From contig NZ_QTJP01000001.1 in NCBI RefSeq assembly GCF_003391115.1, positions 868,001 to 932,000 on the forward strand: a stretch of 64,000 nt of DNA. Direction: 5' to 3'. A program made the translations under genes and the position numbers. Under the pieces are notes generated by a model, which saw only the letters and a program-made list of their open reading frames with translations, made no database searches and was not told the DNA's origin. Positions 8,326 to 17,635 of the stretch are shown one piece after another (the stretch's first letter is position 1; each line of letters begins with the position of its first letter). Source of the stretch: Sphingomonas crusticola. Its GTDB lineage: Bacteria; Pseudomonadota; Alphaproteobacteria; Sphingomonadales; Sphingomonadaceae.

Positions 8326-11289
8326 TTAGAAAAGCAGCTTGCGGATGCTGATCGACACCGTCCGCCCGAGCGGATCCAGGAAGGCGGGCTGATAACTCAA
8401 CGGTGTGCCGCCATTCGCATCGCGCACATGCTGGCGGTCGTTGAAGACATTGTTCACGCCGACGCTGACGCGCAGCCCGCGCGCCCACGGCTTGGCGATG
8501 AACTTCGGCATAGCACCGAAGTCGGCGAACATGCGCAGGTTGAGCGTCGCGAGGTCGGAGAAATGGAGGTCGCCAACCGTACCGGTGCCGTCGCCGCGCA
8601 CGAAAGTCGCCGTCCGGTAATTGCCTTCCGCGCGCACGCCGATACCGTTGTTCGAATAGCCGAGCTGCAGCTGCACTTGATGATCCGACTGGCCGCCCCC
8701 GCCGCCCACAGAATCGCCGTTGAGCAGATCGAGCAGCGGCACGCCGCGACGAATCAGTACGTCGTCGCGGATTGTCCACGTATCGTAGATCGCGACCTGC
8801 AAGCGGCCCGAGGTCTGTCCGCCGCGGCCGCCACGCCCGCCGCCAAAGCCACCACCGCCGCCGCGCCCACCGAATCCACCGGGGCCAAATCCCCCGCCGG
8901 GCGGGGGCCCGCCGGCCGATACCCCGCCGGCCTCGCGCGCCGCTGGCGCAGCGGGCGCGCCATTGGGGAGCGGCGCGGCCGTGGTGGCTTGGCCTGCAGC
9001 TCCTTGCCGTTCCTGCTGACGCTGGCGGGCCTCCGCCTGACGCGCTGCTAGGTCAGCCTTGTTACCAGCCAGCGTCGGCTGGAATACGTTACGCGGGATC
9101 GGCGGCGGCAGATCTTGCCCGGCGCGGCGCGCCGCGATCCAGGCTTCGAACTTCTTCTGGATGATCGATTTCAGGTTGAGCGAGAAGTTCAGGCCGTAAC
9201 GCAGCTCGTCGCGCCGCTCGCGCGCGAAATTGACCGAGCGCGTATCGATCTGGATGAGATTACCGTCGGCATCGCGCACGAAACGGTCCGGAAAGGCGTT
9301 TTCGAGGTCCGCGGTCGGCTCGGGCAGCGACGCGATCGCGTTGTTCGTCCGCGTGCGCACATAATTGGCGGTAATGGTGAGGTCGTTCTTGTCGCCGAAC
9401 GGCTTCAGCGTCGCGCCGAACTTCCAGACGTGTCGGTTATCAGCCCGCAGATCGCGATTGCCGCCACTGATCTGCGTCACGTCCACGGTCTGGCCGCGCG
9501 CATAATCGAAGACGCGCACCTGCGGGGTGAAGATAGTCGGGTCGCCGATCTGATTGACCGTCGGTGCGCCCGCATCCTTGGTGTAGGAACCGATCAGGTT
9601 GATCGGCGCGATCGGTGTCCACACGAAACCGCCGCCAAGCGTGGTGAGTGTGCCGAAATCGGAAATCTGACGCACGGCAAGATTGGCGTTGAGCGAGAAA
9701 TTGCCGAACCAGGGCAGCACACCGGTGCGACGGCTGGTGAGCGGCAGGTCGATATTGATCTGCCCGTTGACGTTGCGGCGGCTAAGATCGTTCGACTGCG
9801 CGATCAGCCCGCGCGTCGAGGCGGTGTCGAAGCCGATATATTCCGCGCCGATCTTGACGTTGGTCGTGACGTCGCCCGCCGGCAGTTTGAACAAGGGCCC
9901 GCCCGCGACCGCCTGGACATTTCCAGTGTCGGTGGTTGAACGCGCACGATTGGTGGTGACCCCGCCGAGCGTGTTCGGCGCGAACGCCGCAAACGGATTG
10001 GCGGTCGGATCCAGTGCCGCGAGCCGCGCCTGGAAGGCGCTCGTGTCGATGCCGGTCTGGGTGTGCGTCCGGTTCTCGCCATGATCGTAATTGCCGGTCA
10101 GCGACCAGCGCCAGCGCCCCTTGTCGCCATTGATCGTCAGCCCGCCATGGCCCGCGAAACTGCTCGTGCGCTGATGAAGCGGATCGGTGCCGACATAGCG
10201 GTAGACCGCGACCGGATCCGCAAAGGGGGAGAATGGGTCGCCCGCTGGCAGTGCGAATACCGAACCCGGCAAGCCGCGCAGGCTGTCGCCCTTATTGTAG
10301 GACAGGCTGCCGTTGAACGTCGCCGTCGAGCGCGAAAAGATCGGCCGGGCATAGACGGCATTGCCGCTCCATTGCTGGGACGATCCTCTCAGGGTGCGGT
10401 CGCGCGTTACGTCGGTGACGTTGGGGTTGTTGGCCCCCGGCACGAACGCGGCGAGCGCTGGCGCACCGCTCGCGGCCGACGTCGGTACGGCGGCAACCGT
10501 CACCGGCTGGCCGGCCAGTGCGCTGAGCGCGGGATCGATCTGGTTGCAGACGGCCGTGTCCGCATTCGCGGCGTCGCAGCCCGGCCGGATCAAGTCGCGC
10601 GGCTTGGCGACATTGCCCGCCAGATCGAATGGCTGGGTGGTGCCGACATCGGTGACGTCGCGCTGGCTTTCGCGCAGTTTCGCATTTTCTTGATAGCGCA
10701 GGTTGAGTGTCAGGCGATTGTCGCCGCGGATACGGACATAATTCGCCTCGGGATTGACGCCGGTGCCGCCGCCCTCGGTCGAGGTGCTGCCGCCCGCCTG
10801 CCCGACCAAGGCCAGAAACCGTTCGCGCAGCACGAAATTGACGACCTTCTGGTCCGCCGAATATCCGTATTTGAGCGCCACTTCCTCGGGCAATATCTCG
10901 ACGCGCGAGATCGCTTCGGTCGGCAGGTCGCGTATTTCGCTGAAACCCGAAATGCGGCGCCCGTTCAGCAGAACCACCGGCTGCTCGCCGCCTCGTCCGC
11001 GACCGCTCGTGGTCTGCGGCGACAGCTGATCGAGCAGGTCCGAAATATTGTTGACGCCATAGGCGCGAACGTCGGCCTGGCTCAACGTCTGTTCGGCCGG
11101 AATGTCGCCGACCACGGACCCGCGCGGGCGCTGACCCTGTACGACCACCTCCTCCTCGTCATCGGCCGCGGGTGCGGCCGCCGGCGCGGTCGGCGCCGGA
11201 TTTGGGGGAGGAGCAGGCGCGGCCTGGGCCAACGCCAGTTCGGGCGTGAGCAGCAGCGGAAGCCCGAGCAGGATCAATGAATGGCGCAC
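8326..11289 (-). CDS. TonB-dependent receptor with glycine-rich insertion
   Basis: An outer-membrane receptor of about 987 residues. GTG 11289 is chosen because a signal peptide (VRHSLILLGLPLLL, ending LALAQ) begins there; the frame stays open further upstream into thiSG but carries no sensible protein. A Pro/Ala-rich linker leads to the plug domain (VVVQGQRPRG, then NISDLLDQLSP and QPVVLLNGRRI). The beta-barrel ends in Phe (SIRKLLF), as outer-membrane proteins do. Between about residues 740 and 820 lies a low-complexity insert of QAEARQRQQER followed by a Gly/Arg-rich run. The ligand is unknown; the type is often linked to uptake of glycans or peptides in sphingomonads. Confidence 0.88.
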   Translation of the reverse strand: MRHSLILLGLPLLLTPELALAQAAPAPPPNPAPTAPAAAPAADDEEEVVVQGQRPRGSVVGDIPAEQTLSQADVRAYGVNNISDLLDQLSPQTTSGRGRGGEQPVVLLNGRRISGFSEIRDLPTEAISRVEILPEEVALKYGYSADQKVVNFVLRERFLALVGQAGGSTSTEGGGTGVNPEANYVRIRGDNRLTLNLRYQENAKLRESQRDVTDVGTTQPFDLAGNVAKPRDLIRPGCDAANADTAVCNQIDPALSALAGQPVTVAAVPTSAASGAPALAAFVPGANNPNVTDVTRDRTLRGSSQQWSGNAVYARPIFSRSTATFNGSLSYNKGDSLRGLPGSVFALPAGDPFSPFADPVAVYRYVGTDPLHQRTSSFAGHGGLTINGDKGRWRWSLTGNYDHGENRTHTQTGIDTSAFQARLAALDPTANPFAAFAPNTLGGVTTNRARSTTDTGNVQAVAGGPLFKLPAGDVTTNVKIGAEYIGFDTASTRGLIAQSNDLSRRNVNGQINIDLPLTSRRTGVLPWFGNFSLNANLAVRQISDFGTLTTLGGGFVWTPIAPINLIGSYTKDAGAPTVNQIGDPTIFTPQVRVFDYARGQTVDVTQISGGNRDLRADNRHVWKFGATLKPFGDKNDLTITANYVRTRTNNAIASLPEPTADLENAFPDRFVRDADGNLIQIDTRSVNFARERRDELRYGLNFSLNLKSIIQKKFEAWIAARRAGQDLPPPIPRNVFQPTLAGNKADLAARQAEARQRQQERQGAAGQATTAAPLPNGAPAAPAAREAGGVSAGGPPPGGGFGPGGFGGRGGGGGFGGGRGGRGGQTSGRLQVAIYDTWTIRDDVLIRRGVPLLDLLNGDSVGGGGGQSDHQVQLQLGYSNNGIGVRAEGNYRTATFVRGDGTGTVGDLHFSDLATLNLRMFADFGAMPKFIAKPWARGLRVSVGVNNVFNDRQHVRDANGGTPLSYQPAFLDPLGRTVSISIRKLLF

Positions 11290-11351
11290 GAAGGATCCCG
11301 TAAAGTTCGGTTGTTGAACGGAAGCTTTCACACTTCCCGTCGACGGATCCT

Positions 11352-12389
11352 TTAGATCAGCCCTGCAAGCGGGCTCGACGGATCGGCATAGCGGCGCTTG
11401 CCCATTCGCCCCGCGCGGTAGGATAGCCGCCCGGCCTCCACCGCCGCTTTCATCGCCGCCGCCATCATCACCGGATCCTTGGCCTCGGCAATGGCGGTGT
11501 TCATCAGCACGCCGTCGCAGCCAAGCTCCATCGCCACCGCCGCGTCGGATGCCGCGCCGACGCCCGCATCGACCAGCACCGGCACCTTGGCGCCCTCGAC
11601 GATGAGCCGGATCGTGACCTGATTCTGGATGCCGAGGCCGGATCCGATCGGCGCGCCCAACGGCATGATCGCGACCGCACCGACATCTTCCAGCCTCCGC
11701 GCCGCGATCGGATCGTCGACGCAATAGACCATCGGCAGGAAGCCCTCCTTCGCGAGGATCTCGGTTGCGCGCAAAGTCTCGACCATGTCGGGATACAGCG
11801 TGCGCGCCTCGCCCAGCACCTCGAGCTTGACCAGATCCCAGCCGCCCGCCTCGCGCGCCAGTCTGAGCGTGCGGATCGCATCCTCGGCGGTGAAGCAGCC
11901 AGCGGTATTGGGCAGGTAGGTGACCTTCTTGGGATCGATAAAATCGGTCAGCATCGGCACGTTCGGGTCGGACACGTTGACCCGCCGCACCGCCACGGTG
12001 ACGATCTCGGCCCCAGACGCCTCCAGCGCAGCGGCATTTTGCGCGAAATCCTTATATTTGCCGGTGCCGACGATCAGGCGCGAGCGGAAGCTGCGCCCCG
12101 CCACCGTCCAGCGATCCTCGTCCACCGTCGCGACCGCATCGCCTCCGGGGCCCGGATGATCGCCACCGCCGACGAAATGCACGATCTCGAGTTCGTCGCC
12201 GTCTTCCAGGCACACCTGCGCGATAGTCGAGCGGGGCACCACTTCGAGATTGCGTTCGACCGCGACCTTTTCCGGCACCAACCCGAGTTCGCTTGCCAGA
12301 TCGGCGATGGTCATGCCGGCGCGCACGCGCTTATGCCCGCCATTGACTACGATCGAGATAGTACCGTCGCTATGAATTGGAGTCGCCAT
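11352..12389 (-). CDS. thiG: Fused sulfur carrier ThiS and thiazole synthase ThiG
   Basis: A single 345-residue polypeptide with an N-terminal ThiS-like ubiquitin-fold domain (residues 1-76) joined to ThiG (about 92-345). ThiG condenses deoxyxylulose phosphate, dehydroglycine and ThiS-borne sulfur into the thiazole phosphate of thiamine. The Schiff-base Lys188 lies in DLVKLEV and the phosphate-binding segment is [18 protein letters not shown]. The ThiS part ends with [10 protein letters not shown]: the glycines that should form the free C-terminal thiocarboxylate are internal here. ATG 12389 fits the domain start ([17 protein letters not shown]). Divergent from accB. No TPP riboswitch is apparent in the 115-base gap. 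Confidence 0.9.
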   Translation of the reverse strand: MATPIHSDGTISIVVNGGHKRVRAGMTIADLASELGLVPEKVAVERNLEVVPRSTIAQVCLEDGDELEIVHFVGGGDHPGPGGDAVATVDEDRWTVAGRSFRSRLIVGTGKYKDFAQNAAALEASGAEIVTVAVRRVNVSDPNVPMLTDFIDPKKVTYLPNTAGCFTAEDAIRTLRLAREAGGWDLVKLEVLGEARTLYPDMVETLRATEILAKEGFLPMVYCVDDPIAARRLEDVGAVAIMPLGAPIGSGLGIQNQVTIRLIVEGAKVPVLVDAGVGAASDAAVAMELGCDGVLMNTAIAEAKDPVMMAAAMKAAVEAGRLSYRAGRMGKRRYADPSSPLAGLI

Positions 12390-12504
12390 GCCCTTCGCTC
12401 TAAGGGGATGCTTCAAAAGATGAAACCCGTTGAGCCTTCATGCGCTGGACGTGCGGCCAAAGCTCTGCAATGAGCGCGCCTTCACTTTTCAGGGGCATCG
12501 TTTG

Positions 12505-12981
12505 ATGACCGAAACCAATGTTACATCGATGCAGGTCGATGCCGGGCTGGTCCGCCAGCTCGCCGAGCTGCTCGACGAGACCCGCCTCACCGAGATCGAG
12601 GTGCAGGACGGCGACCGGCGCATCCGCGTCGTGCGCAACATCGCGGTGCCGGCAGCGGCAGCGCCAATGACGGTTGCTGCCGTGCCTGCCGCTGCGGCAC
12701 CCGCCACCGCTGCCCCGCCGGCGGCACCGGTTGCTCCGGCCGATCACCCCGGCACGATCAAGTCGCCGATGGTGGGCACGGTCTATATGTCGGGCGCGCC
12801 CGGCGCCAAATCGTTCGTTGCGGTTGGCGACAAGGTCGCGGCCGGCGACACCTTGCTGATCGTCGAGGCGATGAAGGTGATGAATCCGATCCTGTCGCCC
12901 CGCGCCGGTACGGTCACCGCGATCCTGGTCGACAATAACCAGCCGGTCGAATTCGACCAGCCGCTCGTCGTCGTCGAGTAA
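12505..12981 (+). CDS. accB: Acetyl-CoA carboxylase biotin carboxyl carrier protein
   Basis: BCCP carries the biotin on which AccC makes carboxybiotin for malonyl-CoA synthesis. At 158 residues it shows the usual three parts: an N-terminal docking region (residues 1-50), an Ala/Pro-rich linker (about 51-80) and a biotinyl domain with the motif EAMKVMN, biotinylated at Lys124. The thumb-like segment [13 protein letters not shown] is present, which marks AccB rather than a generic biotinyl domain. ATG 12505 is preferred over an in-frame upstream codon because it gives the family N-terminus and has AGGGG upstream. accC follows after six bases. Confidence 0.95.
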   Translation: MTETNVTSMQVDAGLVRQLAELLDETRLTEIEVQDGDRRIRVVRNIAVPAAAAPMTVAAVPAAAAPATAAPPAAPVAPADHPGTIKSPMVGTVYMSGAPGAKSFVAVGDKVAAGDTLLIVEAMKVMNPILSPRAGTVTAILVDNNQPVEFDQPLVVVE

Positions 12982-12987
12982 GGCGCC

Positions 12988-14352
12988 TTGGCCAAGATCG
13001 AGAAAGTCCTGATCGCCAATCGCGGCGAAATCGCGCTCCGTATCCATCGCGCCTGCCACGAAATGGGCATCCGCACGGTCGCGGCACACTCGACCGCCGA
13101 TGCCGACGCGATGCACGTCCGCCTCGCCGATGAGGCGATCTGCATCGGTCCGCCTTCGGCGACCGACTCCTATCTCAACATCCCCAACATCATCTCTGCC
13201 GCCGAAATCTCGGGCGCGGACGCGATCCATCCCGGTTACGGCTTTCTCAGCGAGAATGCCCGCTTCGCTGAGATCGTGGAGACACACGACATCATCTGGA
13301 TCGGCCCCAAGCCGGAGCATATCCGGACAATGGGCGACAAGATCGAGGCCAAGCTCACGGCCGCCAAGCTTGGCCTGCCGCTCGTCCCCGGCTCCGATGG
13401 TCCAGTCAAGGATGTCGCCGAGGCCAAGCAGGTCGCGCGCGAAATTGGCTATCCGGTCCTGATCAAGGCGGCGTCGGGCGGCGGCGGGCGCGGCATGAAG
13501 GTGGTCGAGAACGAAGATCAGCTGGAAACGCTGATCGAGCAGGCGGGCAGCGAGGCGGCGGCGGCCTTCGGCGACGCGACCGTCTACATGGAAAAATATC
13601 TGGGCGATCCGCGCCATATCGAATTCCAGGTGTTCGGCGACGGCAATGGCAATGCCATCCATCTCGGCGAGCGCGACTGCTCGCTCCAGCGCCGCCACCA
13701 GAAGGTGCTGGAGGAGGCCCCCTCACCCGTCATCTCGACCGAGCAGCGCATGGAAATGGGCGGCATCGTCTCCAAGGCGATGGCCGACATGGGCTATCGC
13801 GGGGCCGGCACGATCGAGTTCCTCTACGAGGACGGCAAATTCTATTTCATCGAGATGAATACCCGCCTGCAGGTCGAGCATCCGGTGACGGAGGCGATCA
13901 CGGGCCTCGACCTTGTGCGCGAGCAGATCCGTATTGCCGAGGGCCATCCGCTCACGCTGCGCCAGAGCGATGTGCAGTTTCGCGGCCACGCGATCGAATG
14001 CCGCATCAATGCCGAGGACGCGCGTACCTTCGCGCCCTCGCCGGGCCTGGTGAAGCAATATCACGCGCCCGGCGGCATGAACGTACGCGTCGATAGCGGC
14101 CTTTACGCCGGTTATCGCATCCCGCCTTATTACGATTCGATGATCGCAAAGCTGATCGTCTACGGCACCACTCGCAATGGTGCGCTGCGCCGCTTGCGCC
14201 GCGCGCTCGAAGAATTCGTGATCGATGGGGTCAAGACGACCATTCCGCTCCATCGCGCTCTGCTCGACGAGCCCGATTTCCAGAGCGGCAATTACACGAT
14301 CAAGTGGCTCGAACAGTGGCTCGCCAAGCAGGACGAAGCGGACAAGGCGTGA
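12988..14352 (+). CDS. accC: Acetyl-CoA carboxylase biotin carboxylase subunit
   Basis: An ATP-grasp enzyme that carboxylates biotin on AccB, the first half-reaction of fatty acid synthesis. It is 454 residues long, the family norm. Signatures include [13 protein letters not shown] at the N-terminus, the Gly-rich ATP loop [12 protein letters not shown], the catalytic segment [14 protein letters not shown], and [11 protein letters not shown]. The only reasonable start is TTG 12988, immediately before the conserved [11 protein letters not shown]; no ATG lies near. It sits in an accB-accC operon, and its stop overlaps the start of the ArsC-like gene by four bases (GTGA). Confidence 0.96.
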   Translation: MAKIEKVLIANRGEIALRIHRACHEMGIRTVAAHSTADADAMHVRLADEAICIGPPSATDSYLNIPNIISAAEISGADAIHPGYGFLSENARFAEIVETHDIIWIGPKPEHIRTMGDKIEAKLTAAKLGLPLVPGSDGPVKDVAEAKQVAREIGYPVLIKAASGGGGRGMKVVENEDQLETLIEQAGSEAAAAFGDATVYMEKYLGDPRHIEFQVFGDGNGNAIHLGERDCSLQRRHQKVLEEAPSPVISTEQRMEMGGIVSKAMADMGYRGAGTIEFLYEDGKFYFIEMNTRLQVEHPVTEAITGLDLVREQIRIAEGHPLTLRQSDVQFRGHAIECRINAEDARTFAPSPGLVKQYHAPGGMNVRVDSGLYAGYRIPPYYDSMIAKLIVYGTTRNGALRRLRRALEEFVIDGVKTTIPLHRALLDEPDFQSGNYTIKWLEQWLAKQDEADKA

Positions 14353-14696
14353 CGCCGCGGGTGAAGGCCACGATCTGGCATAATCCGCGCTGTTCCAAAT
14401 CGCGCGAAACGCTGGCGCTGCTGCAAGATGCCGATGCTGACGTCACCATCGTCGAATATCTCAAGACTCCGCCGGATCGGGCGACGCTCGCGGCGCTGTA
14501 TGCGAAGGCCGGGATGCGCCCGCGTGACGGGCTGCGCCTGGCCGAGCCCGCCGCGAGCGCGCTGGTTGGCGCGTCGGACGATGCGATCCTGAACGCGATG
14601 GCGGCCAATCCGATCCTGATCGAGCGCCCGCTGGTCCAGACGGAGAAGGGCGTGCGTCTCGGCCGCCCGCCGGAAAGAATAGGCGAGATATTGTAG
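14349..14696 (+). CDS. ArsC/Spx-family arsenate reductase-like protein
   Basis: A 115-residue glutaredoxin-fold protein. The segment [14 protein letters not shown] holds the catalytic Cys15 in the ArsC motif, and the C-terminal [19 protein letters not shown] matches the ArsC/YfgD family, with its conserved Arg. GTG 14349 overlaps the accC stop (GTGA); GTG 14361 is an alternative giving VKATIWHNP directly. No other arsenic genes surround it, so a general glutaredoxin-coupled reductase role is as likely as true arsenate detoxification. Placement behind accBC appears to be simple co-transcription. An 11-bp perfect inverted repeat follows the stop. Confidence 0.82.
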   Translation: MTPRVKATIWHNPRCSKSRETLALLQDADADVTIVEYLKTPPDRATLAALYAKAGMRPRDGLRLAEPAASALVGASDDAILNAMAANPILIERPLVQTEKGVRLGRPPERIGEIL

Positions 14697-14725
14697 ACGG
14701 GCGGCGGTTATGCCCCGCCGCCCGT
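14697..14725. terminator. Bidirectional hairpin between convergent genes
   Basis: A perfect 11-bp inverted repeat (acgggcggcgg at 14697-14707 and its complement at 14715-14725) with a 7-base loop fills the 35-base gap between the ArsC-like gene and the convergent beta-barrel gene. It is very GC-rich with no long T-tract, so it may act as a weak or factor-assisted terminator for both directions. Confidence 0.7.
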
Positions 14726-14731
14726 TCCACC

Positions 14732-15289
14732 TCAGAAGTGGAAGATCACGCCTGCCATCGGGCGGATGCTGTCGAAATCATAGGTTTCGAACTGCAGGCG
14801 CAGCCGCGGCCCGGCATTGCCGGTGACGCCGCCGAGGCCGATGTCCTGCGGACCGACTTCGACACCGCCGCCCCACATCCAGTCGCGCTGGTCGCCGAAG
14901 CCGCGCTTGCTCTTGCCATTGACCCACTGATAGCCGCCGGAGGCATAGATCAGGCCGCTGTCGCCGGCGCGGAAGCCCGCGCGGCCGCGAACGCCATATT
15001 CCCAATCAATGTCGTTGAAGCCCTTGGCGGCATTGCCTTCGACGCCGACGAAGACCGGGCCGAGTGGCAAGTTGGCGCCCGCGACGCCTTCGATCAGCGC
15101 GCCGGTCGGCTTGCCGTAGCGCGGGACATTGCCGAATTCGCTCTGGCGATCGAAGCTGTGATAGCCACCGAGCACGCCGACATAGGGCTCCAGGCCGAAC
15201 GGCCGGCTGCCGTCAGGTGCGGTATCTTGCGCCGCCGCAGCGGAGGCAGCGCCCACCGCAAGAGCGGCGACGAGAGCAAATTTAATCAT
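14732..15289 (-). CDS. Outer-membrane beta-barrel protein (Opa/OmpA-like)
   Basis: A 185-residue exported protein. Residues 1-20 (MIKFALVAALAVGAASAAAAQ) form a signal peptide with an Ala-x-Ala cleavage site. The mature chain alternates Gly/aromatic-rich strands (PYVGVLGGYHSF, VFVGVEGNAAKGF, YGVRGRAGFR) and ends GVIFHF with the C-terminal Phe of beta-barrels. Length and pattern fit an eight-stranded barrel of the opacity-protein or OmpA N-domain type. It is divergent from the lipid-kinase gene and ends at the shared hairpin. Function is unknown. Confidence 0.8.
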   Translation of the reverse strand: MIKFALVAALAVGAASAAAAQDTAPDGSRPFGLEPYVGVLGGYHSFDRQSEFGNVPRYGKPTGALIEGVAGANLPLGPVFVGVEGNAAKGFNDIDWEYGVRGRAGFRAGDSGLIYASGGYQWVNGKSKRGFGDQRDWMWGGGVEVGPQDIGLGGVTGNAGPRLRLQFETYDFDSIRPMAGVIFHF

Positions 15290-15450
15290 GTTTTGAGACT
15301 CCTACGAAACATTACGTAAGCAGGATTGACCTACTCGGAGGGGTGAACCAGCTGCGCTCCCCGATGTTTCGCAACAGCGGCATAACATTCTTTCAGTGGC
15401 TTACATGCCACAGCCTAGGTTAGGCGGCTTCATCGGGGGGGGAGCAGCGC

Positions 15451-16305
15451 ATGAGCGGGACAACCGTGCAGATCGTCGCCAATCCCGATGCCGGCTCTGC
15501 ATCGCGCCGGCGGTTGCGCGCGCTCGAGCGGGCGTTCAAGGCGGCCGGCGCGCATGTGATCCTTTCGGAAAGTCGCTCGGGCGGGGTCGACATCGCCGTC
15601 GAGGCTGATCACGTCTGTGTGGTCGGAGGAGACGGCACGTTGCGGCACGTGCTGGCCGCCGTCCGGCGTGCCGGCAGGTCGGTTACGCTGAGCCTGTTTC
15701 CGATGGGCACAGTCAATCTCATCGCGCGCGAACGCGGCTATTCACGCGACCCCGCCACCTTCGTGGCACGGGCCCTGGCGGGCGGCCTGCGCTATGGCCA
15801 CCATGTCGGCCTGCTCGGTGAGACGATCCTCTCCGGTGTGGCGAGCGTCGGACCCGACAGCCTTGCCGTGGCCGGCCTGTCGCCGCGACTCAAACGGCGC
15901 GTTGGGCGCCTCGCCTACCTGCTATCCTTCCTCGCCCTCCTTGGCCGGTGGCCCCGCCCGCAATTATGCGTGGCGACGCCGGACAGGGAGATTGCGTGCG
16001 AAGCGGTTTATGTCGCCAAGGGCCGCTATTTCGCCGGTCCGTGGAGCTTTGCGCCGCAGGCCTCCGTGGAGGAGCCGCTGCTGCATGTGGTGGCGCTACG
16101 TAGCGCCACCCGCCGGGATTTCGCGCGCTTCGTCTGGGCGCTGTGGCGCGGCCATCCTCTCGCTGGTCGGCCTAACCTCATTCTGTTCTCCTGTACCGAA
16201 CTGACCATCGATGGCGATACGGCGCCGTTTCAGGCGGATGGCGACATTGTCGCCACCTTGCCCGTCCATGTCACCATCGCCTCGGACATCCTGCACTTCG
16301 CTTGA
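15451..16305 (+). CDS. Diacylglycerol kinase-catalytic-domain protein (YegS/BmrU-like)
   Basis: A 284-residue lipid-kinase-like protein. It has the catalytic-domain signatures VVGGDGTLRHV (Gly59-Gly60-Asp61-Gly62-Thr63) and FPMGTVNLIARE (family GTxNxxAR), plus an N-terminal IVANPDAGSAS (family NPxxG.). Members phosphorylate diacylglycerol, sphingoid or related lipids at the inner membrane. The C-terminal half is a beta-sandwich typical of the family and ends TIDGDTAPFQADGD, the conserved DG.P...DG metal-associated motif. ATG 15451 has the strong site gggggagcag upstream. The gene stands alone; its lipid substrate is not deducible. Confidence 0.85.
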   Translation: MSGTTVQIVANPDAGSASRRRLRALERAFKAAGAHVILSESRSGGVDIAVEADHVCVVGGDGTLRHVLAAVRRAGRSVTLSLFPMGTVNLIARERGYSRDPATFVARALAGGLRYGHHVGLLGETILSGVASVGPDSLAVAGLSPRLKRRVGRLAYLLSFLALLGRWPRPQLCVATPDREIACEAVYVAKGRYFAGPWSFAPQASVEEPLLHVVALRSATRRDFARFVWALWRGHPLAGRPNLILFSCTELTIDGDTAPFQADGDIVATLPVHVTIASDILHFA

Positions 16306-16315
16306 GCCGGACGCC

Positions 16316-17635
16316 TCAGAAGACCGGCTTCGCCTCCGCCGTCGGCAATGCCACTCTCAGAACCCGCGCAACCGAGGGCGCGATCGCGCGCATATCGATC
16401 TGCCCCAGGCTGCCATGCCGGGCGAGGCCGGGCCCCTCGACGAACAGGCTGGAGCGCATCGCCGGATCGACGGGAAGATAGCCGTGCATCCCTTTGTAGC
16501 TGCTGGGGGTCTGCTTGGCGGCCCGCGGATCGTGGCCCGCCTGGAAGCCGGGGCGGAAGGCGATCAGGAAGCTCACCTGCGACGCGCCCCCCATCGCCGC
16601 GATCGCCTCGCGATCGAGGAGTTCGGCAATACCCATCTCAGGATCGGTCTTCAGACCGGCAAGGAAAGAGGCCACCTTCGCGACCAATGCCGGATCGTCG
16701 GGGCGTGCCAGCACCACGCCCGCGCTACCGCCCATGAACCAGGGCTCGGCCTGCCAGGCGGTGACCTTGCCGGCCGCATCGAACGTGATCAGTCCCGCGG
16801 CGATGAACGGCGCGAGCAGGTTCACGTCGGTGCTGACCGCCTGAAAACCGTGGTCGGACACGACCACGACCGTCAGATCCGGCTCCGTCGCCCGCGCTGC
16901 CGCCACCAGGCGCCCGATCATCGTGTCGTTGCGCGCGATCGTCACCAGCGCCTCCGGGCTGCCGGGGCCGAGCGCATGTTCGTTATGATCGACGCTGGCG
17001 AGATAGACGGTGGTGAGCGCGGGCTTGTGCTCCGCAATCAGCTCGGCGGCGAAGCGCACCCGGTTTTCGTCCGCCTCCACGCTTTCGTCGATCCCTTGCG
17101 CATAAGGCCCCAGATCATGCTCCAGCCGGTCGAGCAGGCCCGGCGTCGCCAGCGCGCGCATCAGCTTGCGGTCGTCGTCATGCCCCGTCCGCCATATCTG
17201 CGGCAGGTTATAATCGACCGGCGCGCCGACACTTACGGGCCAGTGGACATTGACGGTCCTCAGCCCCGCCGCGCGCGCCGCGCTCCACAAGGTCGGAGCC
17301 TTGATATCCTCGGCATACCAATCCCACCCCACCTGATTGATGTTGGTGGGATCGAAGGTGAGGTTGTTCCCCACCCCATGCCGCGCCGGCGCAACGCCGG
17401 TGATCAGGGTCGCGTGACTGGGATAGGTCAGCGTCGGGAGCACGCCGGTCACGCCCTCCGCATAGGCCCCCTGCGCCATCATCCGCCTCAGGTTCGGTAC
17501 CTTCAGCCCATGCGCGTCTGCCTCGATCACGTCGGTGGGCCGCAGCCCGTCGACCGAGATCATCAGCACCGGACCGGCCGCTGCCGGGGCGCCACCGAGC
17601 AGCAGCGCGGCCGCCAGCACCAGCAGGCGCCGCAT
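16316..17635 (-). CDS. Secreted alkaline-phosphatase-fold phosphodiesterase (NPP type)
   Basis: A 439-residue exported enzyme of the ectonucleotide pyrophosphatase/phosphodiesterase family. The signal peptide is residues 1-20 (MRRLLVLAAALLLGGAPAAA). The metal and nucleophile region reads MISVDGLRP then LPTLTYPSHATLITG, with the catalytic Thr in PTLTYPSH; further metal ligands appear in SVDHNEHALG, VVSDHGF and GMHGY. Start ATG 17635 shares one base with the stop of the upstream TonB receptor (TGATG), so the two are translationally coupled: a receptor and a periplasmic enzyme that probably acts on its phosphodiester-containing cargo. Confidence 0.88.
   Translation of the reverse strand: MRRLLVLAAALLLGGAPAAAGPVLMISVDGLRPTDVIEADAHGLKVPNLRRMMAQGAYAEGVTGVLPTLTYPSHATLITGVAPARHGVGNNLTFDPTNINQVGWDWYAEDIKAPTLWSAARAAGLRTVNVHWPVSVGAPVDYNLPQIWRTGHDDDRKLMRALATPGLLDRLEHDLGPYAQGIDESVEADENRVRFAAELIAEHKPALTTVYLASVDHNEHALGPGSPEALVTIARNDTMIGRLVAAARATEPDLTVVVVSDHGFQAVSTDVNLLAPFIAAGLITFDAAGKVTAWQAEPWFMGGSAGVVLARPDDPALVAKVASFLAGLKTDPEMGIAELLDREAIAAMGGASQVSFLIAFRPGFQAGHDPRAAKQTPSSYKGMHGYLPVDPAMRSSLFVEGPGLARHGSLGQIDMRAIAPSVARVLRVALPTAEAKPVF

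Noticed and set aside
11291-11353. Inverted aaggatcc/ggatcctt pair between thiSG and the TonB receptor as a terminator
   Set aside because: The arms are 47 bases apart with little pairing between, and no T-tract; probably chance.
8326-11724. An upstream-extended TonB receptor start beyond 11289
   Set aside because: The extra 145 residues are an Arg/Gly-rich shadow of thiSG; the signal peptide begins at GTG 11289.
12390-12504. TPP riboswitch ahead of thiSG
   Set aside because: The gap is only 115 bases and shared with accB; no THI-box core sequence is visible.
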